A DNA stretch of 64,000 nt from CAYRXM01 sp964449465 (GTDB lineage Bacteria > Chloroflexota > Anaerolineae > JAFGEY01), in the NCBI GenBank assembly GCA_964449465.1, contig CAYVBK010000012.1, forward strand, positions 1 to 64,000. The letters are read 5' to 3'. Each line of letters begins with the position of its first letter. The first letter of the stretch is position 1. Position numbers and translations under genes: made by a program. Below, piece after piece: positions 7,543 to 15,200 of the stretch. The notes below the pieces were generated by a model that ran no database searches, had not been told where the DNA came from, and saw only the letters and a program-made list of their open reading frames with translations.

Positions 7543-8838
7543 TTATTTTTCCATCGCCAGTTGTGCATCCTGCATCTGCCGCAGTTTGTACACAAACAGG
7601 CTCGAATCGGGGGCAAAGTTGGCCCAGGTGAGCAGTTCGCCTTTGCGGATTGGCTGCGTCACCCGCCCGCCAGGGGCCAGGCCCAGAGGGATGGCCCCTT
7701 GCGCCTGCGCTTCCTGGTAGATATAGGTGCGCCCAAACACGTCGGCCATGCCGATTTCACCCACCACGTCGCCGGGTTGAAGGTCGCGCTTGGCCAGGGT
7801 GCATACCTCCGAGACCATCTGCCTGGAGACGATGGCGGCTTCGCCGTACAGCACCGCCTCAGCCACCGACAGCGGCGTCTCGACGTTACATAGATGATAA
7901 GGGCGGTACAGGGTGTAATAGGGGCCGTGGCCCATCGCCAAAAACTTCATATCGGCGCGAATGCGCTCGTCGGGCGAGGTGATCACGGCAAACACACCCG
8001 GCGCAACCTTGCCGGTGGAATAATCCACGCAGCCCTTGCGGCTGAGCACGCCGCCATCCTGCCTGGGAACAAACACCTTGTTGAGTTCGGCCACGTCGGC
8101 GCGGGCGCCGTGCATGCCGGGCACGTCGGGTACCAGGCCGGTGGCGTTGGACATGGCCGCCAACTCGACCATCGTTTTCGAGCCGTCCTTAAAGGCGGCC
8201 AACATCTTGGGGTTCATGCCCCGCGCCAGGGCCTCTTCCCGGCAGTTGTCGGGCGTGGCGTCAAAATCAATGACATTGTTCTTGCCCTTGCCCAGGCAGA
8301 CCACCTCAAAGCCCAACGAGGCAGCCTGATTGTACAGCATCATACACACGCCGGGCTCATCGCCGAACGCGGCGGTATACACCACGCCGGCCTGCTGCGC
8401 CAGACGGTACAGCAGCGGCCCCACGGTGACATCGGTCTCCACATTGAGCATGATCACGTGCTTGCCGCTCATGATCCCCGTCCAGGCCACCCGCGCCCCT
8501 ACTTCAGTCAGGCCGGTGGCCTCGACCACGGCATCCAGCCCGTCGAGTTGGGCCAGCATGGTCGAGTCCTCGGTCAGCACACGCTTGCCGGCGCACAGAG
8601 CATCCTCAGCCTCGCCGCGCCGGTTGGTGATGCAAATGTCGTCGTCGCTCAAGCCCAGCTTGTGCAGCGTCTCGCGCGCCCGCGCCGGGGCCACATCGGC
8701 GATGGCGACGGTGTCCATCCCCGCCATCTGGTGGGTGACGTGTACCATGCCCGACCCCATGTGCCCGCAGCCGACCAGCCCCACGCGGATGGGCGTGCTG
8801 GCGGATTCAAGTTCTTGTAAACGATTGTAGATTTCCAT
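7543..8838 (-). CDS. SAF-domain NAD(P)-dependent oxidoreductase (homoserine-dehydrogenase-like)
   Basis: The protein is 431 aa. The N-terminus has a Rossmann motif (IRVGLVGCGHMGSGMV) and the lineage of COG4091, predicted homoserine-dehydrogenase-like proteins. The middle contains the dimerisation/catalytic-like part (AAFGDEPGVCMMLYNQA, GKGKNNVIDFDATPD). The C-terminus ends in an SAF-type beta-clip domain (AKRDLQPGDVVGEIG, PIRKGELLTWANF), as in sialic-acid synthase and altronate dehydratase. Real homoserine dehydrogenase function is unlikely; members of this family sit in sugar-acid degradation clusters. ATG 8838 has AGGAG six bases upstream. A palindrome TTGAGA-10-TCTCAA (8861-8882) lies in its leader and could be an operator. 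Confidence 0.82.
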   Translation of the reverse strand: MEIYNRLQELESASTPIRVGLVGCGHMGSGMVHVTHQMAGMDTVAIADVAPARARETLHKLGLSDDDICITNRRGEAEDALCAGKRVLTEDSTMLAQLDGLDAVVEATGLTEVGARVAWTGIMSGKHVIMLNVETDVTVGPLLYRLAQQAGVVYTAAFGDEPGVCMMLYNQAASLGFEVVCLGKGKNNVIDFDATPDNCREEALARGMNPKMLAAFKDGSKTMVELAAMSNATGLVPDVPGMHGARADVAELNKVFVPRQDGGVLSRKGCVDYSTGKVAPGVFAVITSPDERIRADMKFLAMGHGPYYTLYRPYHLCNVETPLSVAEAVLYGEAAIVSRQMVSEVCTLAKRDLQPGDVVGEIGMADVFGRTYIYQEAQAQGAIPLGLAPGGRVTQPIRKGELLTWANFAPDSSLFVYKLRQMQDAQLAMEK

Positions 8839-8860
8839 CAATTACTCCTGTTTGATCTAA

Positions 8861-8882
8861 TTGAGATGTCCTCTTGTCTCAA
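8861..8882. promoter_or_regulatory. palindrome TTGAGA-N10-TCTCAA upstream of the oxidoreductase gene
   Basis: Perfect 6-bp arms with a 10-base spacer lie 23 bp upstream of the start of the SAF oxidoreductase gene. It could bind a dimeric regulator or form an RNA hairpin. No consensus promoter is seen close by (only a weak TTCGCG-17-TAAAAT). Confidence 0.35.
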
Positions 8883-8960
8883 CATTTTAGAGCCTCATCT
8901 CGTGACCGCGAATAAAAACACAGCCAATGAGGAGTCAAGCACGCCCACGCGCCTGGCTGC

Positions 8961-9056
8961 GCCAAGTCCCCAACCTGGAGCAATCTTGGCGCACTGAGTG
9001 GGGCGTCCCCGAACAAGTTCGGGATCCCGACATTTTCCAGTGGGGCAACGAGATGC
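8961..9056 (-). repeat. dispersed palindromic repeat, copy 1
   Basis: This lies in the 300-bp gap between the oxidoreductase and the methyltransferase genes. Read on the minus strand it contains TTGCCCCACT, ATGTCGGGATCCCGAAC, the hairpin CCCGAACTTGTTCGGG and CACTCAGTGCGCC. The same order of motifs is found at 24349-24450 (plus strand), and the first part again at 52286-52352. The rest of the gap shows nothing recognisable. Confidence 0.75.
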
Positions 9057-9139
9057 TCGACGATGTTCGTCACCCCAAGCCAGATTTATCCGGCCCCGTT
9101 TCGGCGCAAAAACGCAAGCCGTGCCTGTGCTCAGCATCA

Positions 9140-9901
9140 TCATTCAACATCAGCTCGCGCTGCCTCTAGCCTAGCTTGAGCCACCTCGACATACTCTGGA
9201 TTGCTCTCGATCATCACCCATTGCCGTTCCAGGCTTTGCGCCGCCACGCCGGTGGTGCCACTGCCGCCAAAGCAGTCCAAAATCAGGTCGCCCGGCCGGG
9301 TGGCGATGCGCACAATGCGGGCGATCACCTCCAGCGGCTTTTGCGAGGGATGTCTGCCGTGCTGCCGCTCGGTTTTGGATGGATAGGGAAACTCCCACAT
9401 GTTGCGCATCTGCTTGCCGCCGTTGAGGGCTTTGGCCTCCTCATAATTGAACACCCAGCCGGTAGCCTTGTCTTTGGGCGCATTGCAGGCCCAGATGATC
9501 TGCTCGGTGCTTTCGGTCAACATGCGGCAGGTGATGTTGGGTTGGGCATTGGGTTTGAACCAGATGATGGAATTGACCACCTTGAGGTCGAGAGCGTGGA
9601 GGATGTGGCCCAGGTCATAGATATTGTGGAAAGAGCCAAAGACAAAGATATTCCCGTTTGGACGCACCACCCGGCACACCTCGCCAAGCCAGGCATGACA
9701 AAATTGGAGATATTCTTCGCGTGGATAAATATCCCATTCCTCGTTCATGGTCACATGGGAGGAAAAAGCCCAACCCAGCCCGTTCTTTTTGCTCATGTTG
9801 TATGGCGGATCGGTGATGCAGTGGTCCACACAGGCATCATCCCACTGTCTCATAATCTCTAAACAATCGCCTTGATACAAGGTATTCGATTGAGGCTTCA
9901 A
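9140..9901 (-). CDS. solitary DNA methyltransferase (beta-class, N6-adenine or N4-cytosine)
   Basis: The protein is 253 aa. Motif order is that of beta-class amino-methyltransferases: catalytic TDPPYNMS near residue 33, then HPSQKPLEVIARIVR, then the S-adenosylmethionine-binding FGGSGTTGVAAQ and MIESNPEYVEVA near the C-terminus. It is compact, with little target-recognition sequence beyond the middle 100 residues. No restriction endonuclease is encoded nearby, so it is an orphan methylase that may serve regulation or an immunity role. It sits oddly inside a sugar-catabolic cluster, next to a dispersed repeat, and could be a recent arrival. It ends tail-to-head 20 bp upstream of nothing else on this strand; the FGGY kinase gene precedes it by 20 bp. 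Confidence 0.88.
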   Translation of the reverse strand: MKPQSNTLYQGDCLEIMRQWDDACVDHCITDPPYNMSKKNGLGWAFSSHVTMNEEWDIYPREEYLQFCHAWLGEVCRVVRPNGNIFVFGSFHNIYDLGHILHALDLKVVNSIIWFKPNAQPNITCRMLTESTEQIIWACNAPKDKATGWVFNYEEAKALNGGKQMRNMWEFPYPSKTERQHGRHPSQKPLEVIARIVRIATRPGDLILDCFGGSGTTGVAAQSLERQWVMIESNPEYVEVAQARLEAARADVE

Positions 9902-9921
9902 TGCTCAACTCCATCCGCTTT

Positions 9922-11472
9922 TCAAATCTGCCCGCGCAGCCGCGCCAGTTCGACATAATCCCCTTTGATATGCTCGTAAATTTTCTTGTACAGGGCAAAA
10001 TACTCCATATAGCGTTCGTGGTTGGCTGTGTTTGGCGTCATCGGCTCGATGGTCTCGGCCCACTGCCGGGCAATGCCAAAATCGGGGAACACGCCGGTGG
10101 CTACGCCGGCCAAAATCGCATCGCCAAAGGGGGCGCCGGTGCGCCGCTTGACCAGGGCAATGGGGATGTTGAACACGTCGCAGATGATCTGCCGCCACAG
10201 CGGGCTGACCGCCCCGCCCTCGTTGAGGGCCATCGGCAGGTTGATCGGCAGGCCGCTCTGCTGGATCAGGTGGAACGAGTCGTACATGGCAAAAGCCACC
10301 CCTTCCATCATCGCCCGCACCCAATGCCCTTTGGTGTGATTCATCGAGAGGCCAAACACGACGCCGCGGGCGTACACATCCCAGATCGGCGTGCGCTCGC
10401 CCATCAAAAACGGCAAAACGATCAGCCCGTCGCAGCCCGGCGATACCTTTTGCGCCTGCACGTTGAGCAGGTCATAAGACGATACGCCCAGCACTCGCTC
10501 CGTCTCTACCTCGACCTGCCCAAACTGATCGCGCAGATAGCGGATGCACTGCCCGCCGGTCATCGTAGTCGGTACGGTAACATAGGTCTGCGGGATGGTG
10601 TAGGGAAAGTTCATCATCAAATAGCCAATGTCGGAAAAGGCAAATCCAACATCCTGATAGACGATGCCAAAGTTGCCCACCGAGCCCAGATTGCTCTGAA
10701 AATCGCCCGGCGCGATGGCCCCCGCCCCCACCCAACTGGCATTGCAATCCACCTGCCCGGCAGCCACCGACGTGCCGGCCGCCAGGCCGGTCTGGGCGGC
10801 AGCCTGAGGCGTCACCTCGCCCACCACCGCCTCGCACGAATACAGGTCAGGCAAAATGTCGGGCGAAATGCCGATCTCGTCCAGCATTCCCTCATCAAAA
10901 CACAGATCACGCAGGTTAAAAGCCACCCCGTAAAATGCCCCGCCCGACTTGTGCAAAGTGGCCTTGCCGGTGAGTTTAAGGGTGATAAAACCGTCAATCG
11001 TCAATGCTTTATAGATTTTTTGGAACGATTCGGGGCGATTGTGCTTTTCCCACAGCAAATTCACCAACGAGGGATGGTCTTCCAGGCGATAGCCCGAAAG
11101 CTGATAAATGCGCTCGCCGCCGATTTCGTCTCGCAGCCAGGCCGCCTCGGCGGTGGCGCGACGGTCCATCAGGTTGTAGGCGCGGTGGATGGGGTTGTGG
11201 TCGGCGTCTACCATCACCATCGAGGGCAGGGCCGACGAGACGGCCACACCGCGAATCTGGCGCGGATCGGCCCGCGCTTCGGCCAGGGCCTTTTGAATGA
11301 TCCGGCAGGCAATTTCCCAATACAGGCCGGCGTCGTGTTCCGACCAGCCGGGGTGATCGTGGTAAAAGGGGTATTCTTCAAAGGCAAACCCCAACACCTG
11401 GCCTTCGGTGTTGATGATGCACACCTTGGCCCCGCCAGTGCCATAATCTATACCGAGTAACAAGTCTGGCAT
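9922..11472 (-). CDS. FGGY-family carbohydrate kinase (xylulokinase-like)
   Basis: The protein is 516 aa. Its two actin-like domains carry the phosphate-binding loop GIDYGTGGAKVCI at the start, the region MDRRATAEAAWL, and the C-terminal FGGY signature NEGGAVSPLWRQIICDVFN followed by GAPFGDAILAG. The length fits xylulokinase and related pentulokinases. It would phosphorylate a ketose or polyol released by the neighbouring glycosidase/oxidoreductase pathway. There are tandem ATGs (11475 and 11472); GGGAGGG fits the second better. The SorC-type regulator gene is 107 bp upstream on the same strand, a common pairing. Which sugar is used cannot be told from the sequence. Confidence 0.88.
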   Translation of the reverse strand: MPDLLLGIDYGTGGAKVCIINTEGQVLGFAFEEYPFYHDHPGWSEHDAGLYWEIACRIIQKALAEARADPRQIRGVAVSSALPSMVMVDADHNPIHRAYNLMDRRATAEAAWLRDEIGGERIYQLSGYRLEDHPSLVNLLWEKHNRPESFQKIYKALTIDGFITLKLTGKATLHKSGGAFYGVAFNLRDLCFDEGMLDEIGISPDILPDLYSCEAVVGEVTPQAAAQTGLAAGTSVAAGQVDCNASWVGAGAIAPGDFQSNLGSVGNFGIVYQDVGFAFSDIGYLMMNFPYTIPQTYVTVPTTMTGGQCIRYLRDQFGQVEVETERVLGVSSYDLLNVQAQKVSPGCDGLIVLPFLMGERTPIWDVYARGVVFGLSMNHTKGHWVRAMMEGVAFAMYDSFHLIQQSGLPINLPMALNEGGAVSPLWRQIICDVFNIPIALVKRRTGAPFGDAILAGVATGVFPDFGIARQWAETIEPMTPNTANHERYMEYFALYKKIYEHIKGDYVELARLRGQI

Positions 11473-11520
11473 CATACCCTCCCACTAAAAAATTGGATGG
11501 TCATAAAATAATTTCGTATT

Positions 11521-11558
11521 GCGTATTCCGTGCTCGATTTACGCAATATGGAATACGC
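11521..11558. repeat. hairpin GCGTATTCC/GGAATACGC
   Basis: A 9-bp perfect inverted pair with a 20-base loop lies between the regulator and the kinase genes. It may slow or stop transcription leaving the regulator gene, although no T-run follows. Sequences of the form GCAATATGGAATACGCA are common intergenic repeats. Confidence 0.45.
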
Positions 11559-11579
11559 ATCACGCTCACCTGCCACGTT

Positions 11580-12530
11580 TCACATCTCTTCTGCCAACCG
11601 CCGCCCGGTCTCTTCATCCGTCACCAGCACGTGGATCAGCCGGCCGCGCAGGGCCGCCCGCACCACCTCGTACTTGTCTGCGCCGCCGGCCACGCCGATC
11701 ACGCGCGGGATGCGCCGAATCTGCTCCAGGGTCAGGCCGATGATGCGATTGTTGATCTCGTGTTCTACCGGTCTACCTTGTGCATCGAAAAAACGCAGCG
11801 CAATATCGCCCACCGCACCCAATGCCCGCAACCCGATCAGCTCTTGCTCGCTCAAAATGCCCGCGCGCATCACCACCGAATTGGGCGTAGGACGGCCCAA
11901 CCCTACCAGGGCCATATCGGCGCGCCCGCTCAAAGCCAGCGTGTCGGCAATCTGCGGCTCGGACAGCAAGGCGTCGCGCACCATCGAGCTGCTCACAATG
12001 CCCGGCGCCGACAGCATGCGCGGCCTGGCGCCCAGGGCCAGCGCAGCGCGATGAACCAGGTCTGCGCCATAGACATCGGCTTCGGGCTGCCCCAACCCGC
12101 CCAACATCTGCACCACCTTGACCTCCGGCCAACTCTGCGGGGTTAGCTCGTCAATCACGGCCAGCAAGGTGCTGCCCCAGCTCAAGGCGATGATTTCACT
12201 GCCTTGAATGCAGCGCGTCAGGCAGTCGGCGGCGGCGGCACCCAGTTCGTGGCGCAGTGTGGCGGCGTCGAGGGATAAAAAAGACACCAAAATGACTTCC
12301 AGCAGGCCATAGCGCGCTTCCAGGCTGCGCTCCAGATCGGCATTGGGGTTTTGCGGGGGCAAAATGGTAATCTGGACAATCTTGTCTTCGCGGGCGCGGG
12401 TGAGCAGCCGCGACACTTTGACCCGTGACAGCCCAAACCGCTCGCCGATTTGCTGCTGAGTGAGATTATCCTCGTAATAGGCGCGGGCGATCTTGTACAA
12501 CAGTTTGTTGGTCTCAACCAGAGTAGACAC
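11580..12530 (-). CDS. SorC/DeoR-type sugar-binding transcriptional regulator
   Basis: The protein is 316 aa. The N-terminus has a helix-turn-helix (LTQQQIGERFGLSRVKVSRLL, residues about 22-43). The remaining 250 residues match the SorC sugar-binding domain, which shares the NagB-like fold (IIALSWGSTLLAVIDEL, VVQMLGGLGQPE, GADLVHRAALALGA, GAVGDIALRFFDAQG, VIGVAGGADKYEVVRAAL). It likely senses a phosphorylated sugar made by the FGGY kinase encoded next to it. GTG at 12530 has GAGG five bases upstream; GTG 12536 is an alternative. Two TGTTCA/TGAACA half-site clusters lie just upstream (12541-12634), so autoregulation and control of the divergent cupin gene are likely. Confidence 0.88.
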   Translation of the reverse strand: MSTLVETNKLLYKIARAYYEDNLTQQQIGERFGLSRVKVSRLLTRAREDKIVQITILPPQNPNADLERSLEARYGLLEVILVSFLSLDAATLRHELGAAAADCLTRCIQGSEIIALSWGSTLLAVIDELTPQSWPEVKVVQMLGGLGQPEADVYGADLVHRAALALGARPRMLSAPGIVSSSMVRDALLSEPQIADTLALSGRADMALVGLGRPTPNSVVMRAGILSEQELIGLRALGAVGDIALRFFDAQGRPVEHEINNRIIGLTLEQIRRIPRVIGVAGGADKYEVVRAALRGRLIHVLVTDEETGRRLAEEM

Positions 12531-12591
12531 CGTCACCTCGTGTTCATTTGTTCAGGCCTGTACACAAGATCGCATGCTATCACGGTTCTGT

Positions 12592-12634
12592 GCAAATGTC
12601 AAATGCTGAACATCTGTTCAGGGGCGACATTTGC
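12592..12634. promoter_or_regulatory. nested palindromic operator candidate
   Basis: An inner palindrome TGAACATCTGTTCA (12607-12620) is enclosed by an outer inverted pair GCAAATGTC (12592-12600) and GACATTTGC (12626-12634). A further TGTTCATTTGTTCA-like half-site pair lies at 12541-12554. The position between the SorC-type regulator (minus) and the cupin gene (plus) makes it the best operator candidate for that regulator. Confidence 0.6.
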
Positions 12635-12714
12635 CCGATTGTCGAGATTGGGTCTACAATGGATGAAAACCAAAGGGCGAGAGCAAAATGACCGTTTTCA
12701 GACAGGAGGATATC

Positions 12715-13008
12715 ATGATTGTTCGCGGAGACGAGATCGAGGTCAAGAATGGCCGTCGGCCCTATGATCTGGGCGGGCGGCAGGCGATGGTGCGACATTT
12801 TGTTACCCGCGTCACCACGCCCGACAACCCCTTTAAACCACACCGACACGAACAGCCGGAATTCTGGTACATTATTGAGGGCGAGGCCTGTGTGTCGCTG
12901 GACGGCGCAGATCACGCTGTACATGGCGGCGATCTGGTCTTGATCGATCCCTGGATAGAGCATGGCCTGCGCACCGAGAGCCAGGCCACCTGGATCTGCC
13001 TGGGGTAG
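12715..13008 (+). CDS. small cupin-domain protein
   Basis: The protein is 97 aa, a single conserved beta-barrel cupin. The metal-binding motif is complete: HRHEQPEFWYIIEGE supplies two His and a Glu, and the later DPWIEHG supplies the last His. Start ATG 12715 is chosen because AGGAGG lies five bases before it; the frame is open from 12688 but without a site there. It is divergent from the SorC-type regulator and the only plus-strand gene in the region. It could be a sugar isomerase/epimerase-like enzyme or sensor for the same pathway. A pair of GC-rich palindromes begins at its stop codon. Confidence 0.82.
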   Translation: MIVRGDEIEVKNGRRPYDLGGRQAMVRHFVTRVTTPDNPFKPHRHEQPEFWYIIEGEACVSLDGADHAVHGGDLVLIDPWIEHGLRTESQATWICLG

Positions 13009-13055
13009 GGGCAGGCCTTGCACCTGCCCCCACAAGGCGAGGGCAAGCCTCGCCT
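13008..13055. repeat. double REP-like palindrome at a convergent gene end
   Basis: Two hairpins follow each other. The first is GGGGCAGG/CCTGCCCC (13008-13015 with 13023-13030). The second is AGGCGAGG/CCTCGCCT (13035-13042 with 13048-13055). They fill the gap between the convergent cupin and URO-D-like genes and probably end transcription from both sides despite lacking a T-run. A relative of the first hairpin is found at 37847-37869. Confidence 0.6.
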
Positions 13056-13063
13056 CTACATCT

Positions 13064-14176
13064 CTAAAAGGCCATACGCCGCCAACCAGGGACGGGCTGC
13101 GCCTCCAGGCCGAGTATTTCACGCGCTGTTTTCACATAATAGCGATAATTTTCGAGCGGTGTGCCGTTGGGGATGCGATGATCCAGACCAAAGACCATCC
13201 CACCCTGGCACATAAGAGACTGGAGCTTGTATTCCAGTTCCTGGCGAATCTCGGCGCGGCTGCGGCGCAGCACATGCTTGTCTATGCCCCCCAGCATGGC
13301 CAGGCGTGGATAGGTCTGCCGCACCCGCACAATGTCCATGCCAGCGGCCGGCTCCATCGGAAACATGCAGGTCAGGCCGCAGTCCAAAAAAGCCGGAATC
13401 ACATCATTCATATTGCCGTCCGAGTCCTGCTGGAAAATCTGCGCCCCGCGCGCCGAGAGCATGTCCCAAACGCGACGATAGTATGGGCGGATAAACTCGA
13501 TGATCTGGCGCGGGCCAAACAGACTGCCGCTCTTGCCAGCCATATCCTCATGCACCGAAAGCTGATCCACCTGCACCTGCTGCGACACGCGCTCCAACAC
13601 CCGCTCTCCCGTTTCGCCGATGGTGTCCAAAATGTCGTGCAAGAGTTCGGGTTGATCGTAGCAGGCCATACACAGACCCTCTTCGCCCACAAGCTGACGC
13701 GGTTCGTCAAAACCGCCCGGCATGTTTACCACGATCAAGGCGCCCTGTTGGCGGGCCTGCCGCGCCGCCTCGGCCCAGCCTGGCTTGAAGCGATCCTCAG
13801 AAAATTGATAACACGGCTTGATCCGCCGCCACGAGTCCATGTCGGTCACGGGATAATCCAGCGGCAAAGCGATGGTGGAAACGCCGCGAAACATCTTGAC
13901 GCGACGGCCATAGCGGTCGCGCCCAAGGGTGTATTCGGGCGTTTCTTGCAGACAAACTTGCTCTGCGCCGCCGTGCAGGCCGGTGTTCACCCCGACGTGA
14001 TGATAGCGCACGTAATCAAAGCCAAAGGCGGTCAGGTTGATTTCGTCTTCTGAGGCGCCCTGCGCCCGCCATTCATCCTCCAGCCCCACTAGCGGACCGA
14101 ACAACTCGACCAGCAGAGGACGCTCGACCTGTCGAAAGGTCATATAATCCAGATACGGCTCTCGCAAGATTTCCAA
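13064..14176 (-). CDS. uroporphyrinogen-decarboxylase-like protein
   Basis: The protein is 370 aa with the fold pattern of the URO-D/MtaA-type methyltransferase superfamily: QQGALIVVNMPGG, DQLSVHEDMAGKSG, IIEFIRPYYRRVWDML, QQDSDGNMNDVIPAFLDCG and LAMLGGIDKHVLRRS, and a C-terminal FGLDHRIPNGTPLENYRYYV. The N-terminal Arg-rich substrate motif of true HemE is absent, so heme synthesis is unlikely. Such proteins often sit with corrinoid methyltransferases or catabolic genes and their reactions are mostly unknown. TTG 14176 has GGGGAG five bases before it; ATG 14143 is an alternative. It is the last gene of the minus-strand run that starts at 22318, directly after a dihydrodipicolinate-reductase-like gene. 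Confidence 0.75.
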   Translation of the reverse strand: MEILREPYLDYMTFRQVERPLLVELFGPLVGLEDEWRAQGASEDEINLTAFGFDYVRYHHVGVNTGLHGGAEQVCLQETPEYTLGRDRYGRRVKMFRGVSTIALPLDYPVTDMDSWRRIKPCYQFSEDRFKPGWAEAARQARQQGALIVVNMPGGFDEPRQLVGEEGLCMACYDQPELLHDILDTIGETGERVLERVSQQVQVDQLSVHEDMAGKSGSLFGPRQIIEFIRPYYRRVWDMLSARGAQIFQQDSDGNMNDVIPAFLDCGLTCMFPMEPAAGMDIVRVRQTYPRLAMLGGIDKHVLRRSRAEIRQELEYKLQSLMCQGGMVFGLDHRIPNGTPLENYRYYVKTAREILGLEAQPVPGWRRMAF

Positions 14177-14192
14177 ATCTGCTCCCCAAATT

Positions 14193-15200
14193 TTACCACC
14201 ACGTCACAATGGGCAAATCGCGCATGGTCAGCAGACCGGGGGCGGCAGCGCAGACGCGGCGAACGGCGTTGACCAGGATGGCCACAGTGGCCAGGTCGCC
14301 GTTGGTGCCTTGCAGCGTCACCTGGAGGGTGGGCTTGCCGGTGATGGTGATGGTATCTTGCTCCTGCCCGGCCACCTCGTCGGCGTCCAGAGCGGCCACA
14401 AAGGTCAACGTCATCCACTCGCCTTCTTCAGCCCAGGCGCGAGCCGTCTGCTGAAGGCCGATCACGCGGCCGACCGGCACTTCAAAGTAGGGCGTCTTGT
14501 GCAATCGCTGCGCCACCACCGGCTCGACATTGGACTCGTAGCGCACCAGCTTTTTGCCCAATGTGTCAAAAACCATCCCAATGGATTCGGGCAGACCGAC
14601 ATGCCCCATTCGTCCGGCCTGCATTTTGGCCTGAAATTCTTCCACAGTCATGCCAGAGCCGATCTTGGCCTGAAAGGGGCCGCGCCGGGTAGAGGCATTG
14701 ATCACCCGCCGCACATCAATGCGATCCACGCGCTGGCAGATGGCAGTGAGATTGAGCGGCAGCGAATCCATCAAAAAGCCGGGGTTGACACCGGTGGCCA
14801 GCACTGCTTTGCCGGCCTGTCTGGCCGCGGCGTCAATTTCGGCGGCCTGCTGCGGATGGGCCAGCCAGGGAAACGACAGCTCTTCCGACGAGGAAACAAT
14901 GTGCAGGCCGGCGGCCAGAATTTCAAGAACCTGCGACTTGAACAGGTCAAAATACGAGCCGGTGGTATGCAGCACCACGTCGGCCTGAGCGCGAGACAGA
15001 GCCTGCTCCAAAGTGGCCGAAACCGGAATGTCCAGCGCGCGATCCAGGCCGATCACCTGGCCGATGTCCTGGCCGATCTTGGCCGGGGCAATGTCTACCC
15101 CGCCCACCAGTTCCAGGCCAGGCCGCTCCATCACGTGACGGGCCACCGCGCTGCCGATGGGTCCCAGTCCATATTGAATCACACGAATTTTTTCAGTCAT
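14193..15200 (-). CDS. dihydrodipicolinate-reductase-like / 2,4-diaminopentanoate-dehydrogenase-like protein
   Basis: The protein is 335 aa. The Rossmann start IRVIQYGLGPIGSAVARHV is followed by ADVVLHTTGSYFD and a substrate-domain segment ATGVNPGFLMDSLPL. This is the pattern of DapB-related NAD(P) dehydrogenases such as 2,4-diaminopentanoate dehydrogenase rather than lysine-pathway DapB. ATG 15200 has AAGGAG eight bases upstream and overlaps the rnhB stop by one base. It is followed 16 bp later by the URO-D-like gene. The substrate is not predictable; an amino acid or sugar-derived oxo compound is likely. Confidence 0.75.
   Translation of the reverse strand: MTEKIRVIQYGLGPIGSAVARHVMERPGLELVGGVDIAPAKIGQDIGQVIGLDRALDIPVSATLEQALSRAQADVVLHTTGSYFDLFKSQVLEILAAGLHIVSSSEELSFPWLAHPQQAAEIDAAARQAGKAVLATGVNPGFLMDSLPLNLTAICQRVDRIDVRRVINASTRRGPFQAKIGSGMTVEEFQAKMQAGRMGHVGLPESIGMVFDTLGKKLVRYESNVEPVVAQRLHKTPYFEVPVGRVIGLQQTARAWAEEGEWMTLTFVAALDADEVAGQEQDTITITGKPTLQVTLQGTNGDLATVAILVNAVRRVCAAAPGLLTMRDLPIVTWW

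Noticed and set aside
172..11472. Assignment of the cluster to apiose catabolism because of the GH140-like enzyme
   Set aside because: None of the other genes can be tied to known apiose-pathway enzymes by sequence alone; left as a testable idea only.
3117..12530. An lsr-like autoinducer-2 uptake system (SorC regulator, FGGY kinase, DeoC-type aldolase)
   Set aside because: The kinase resembles xylulokinase more than LsrK, DeoC has canonical motifs, and no LsrB/LsrACD or LsrG is present.
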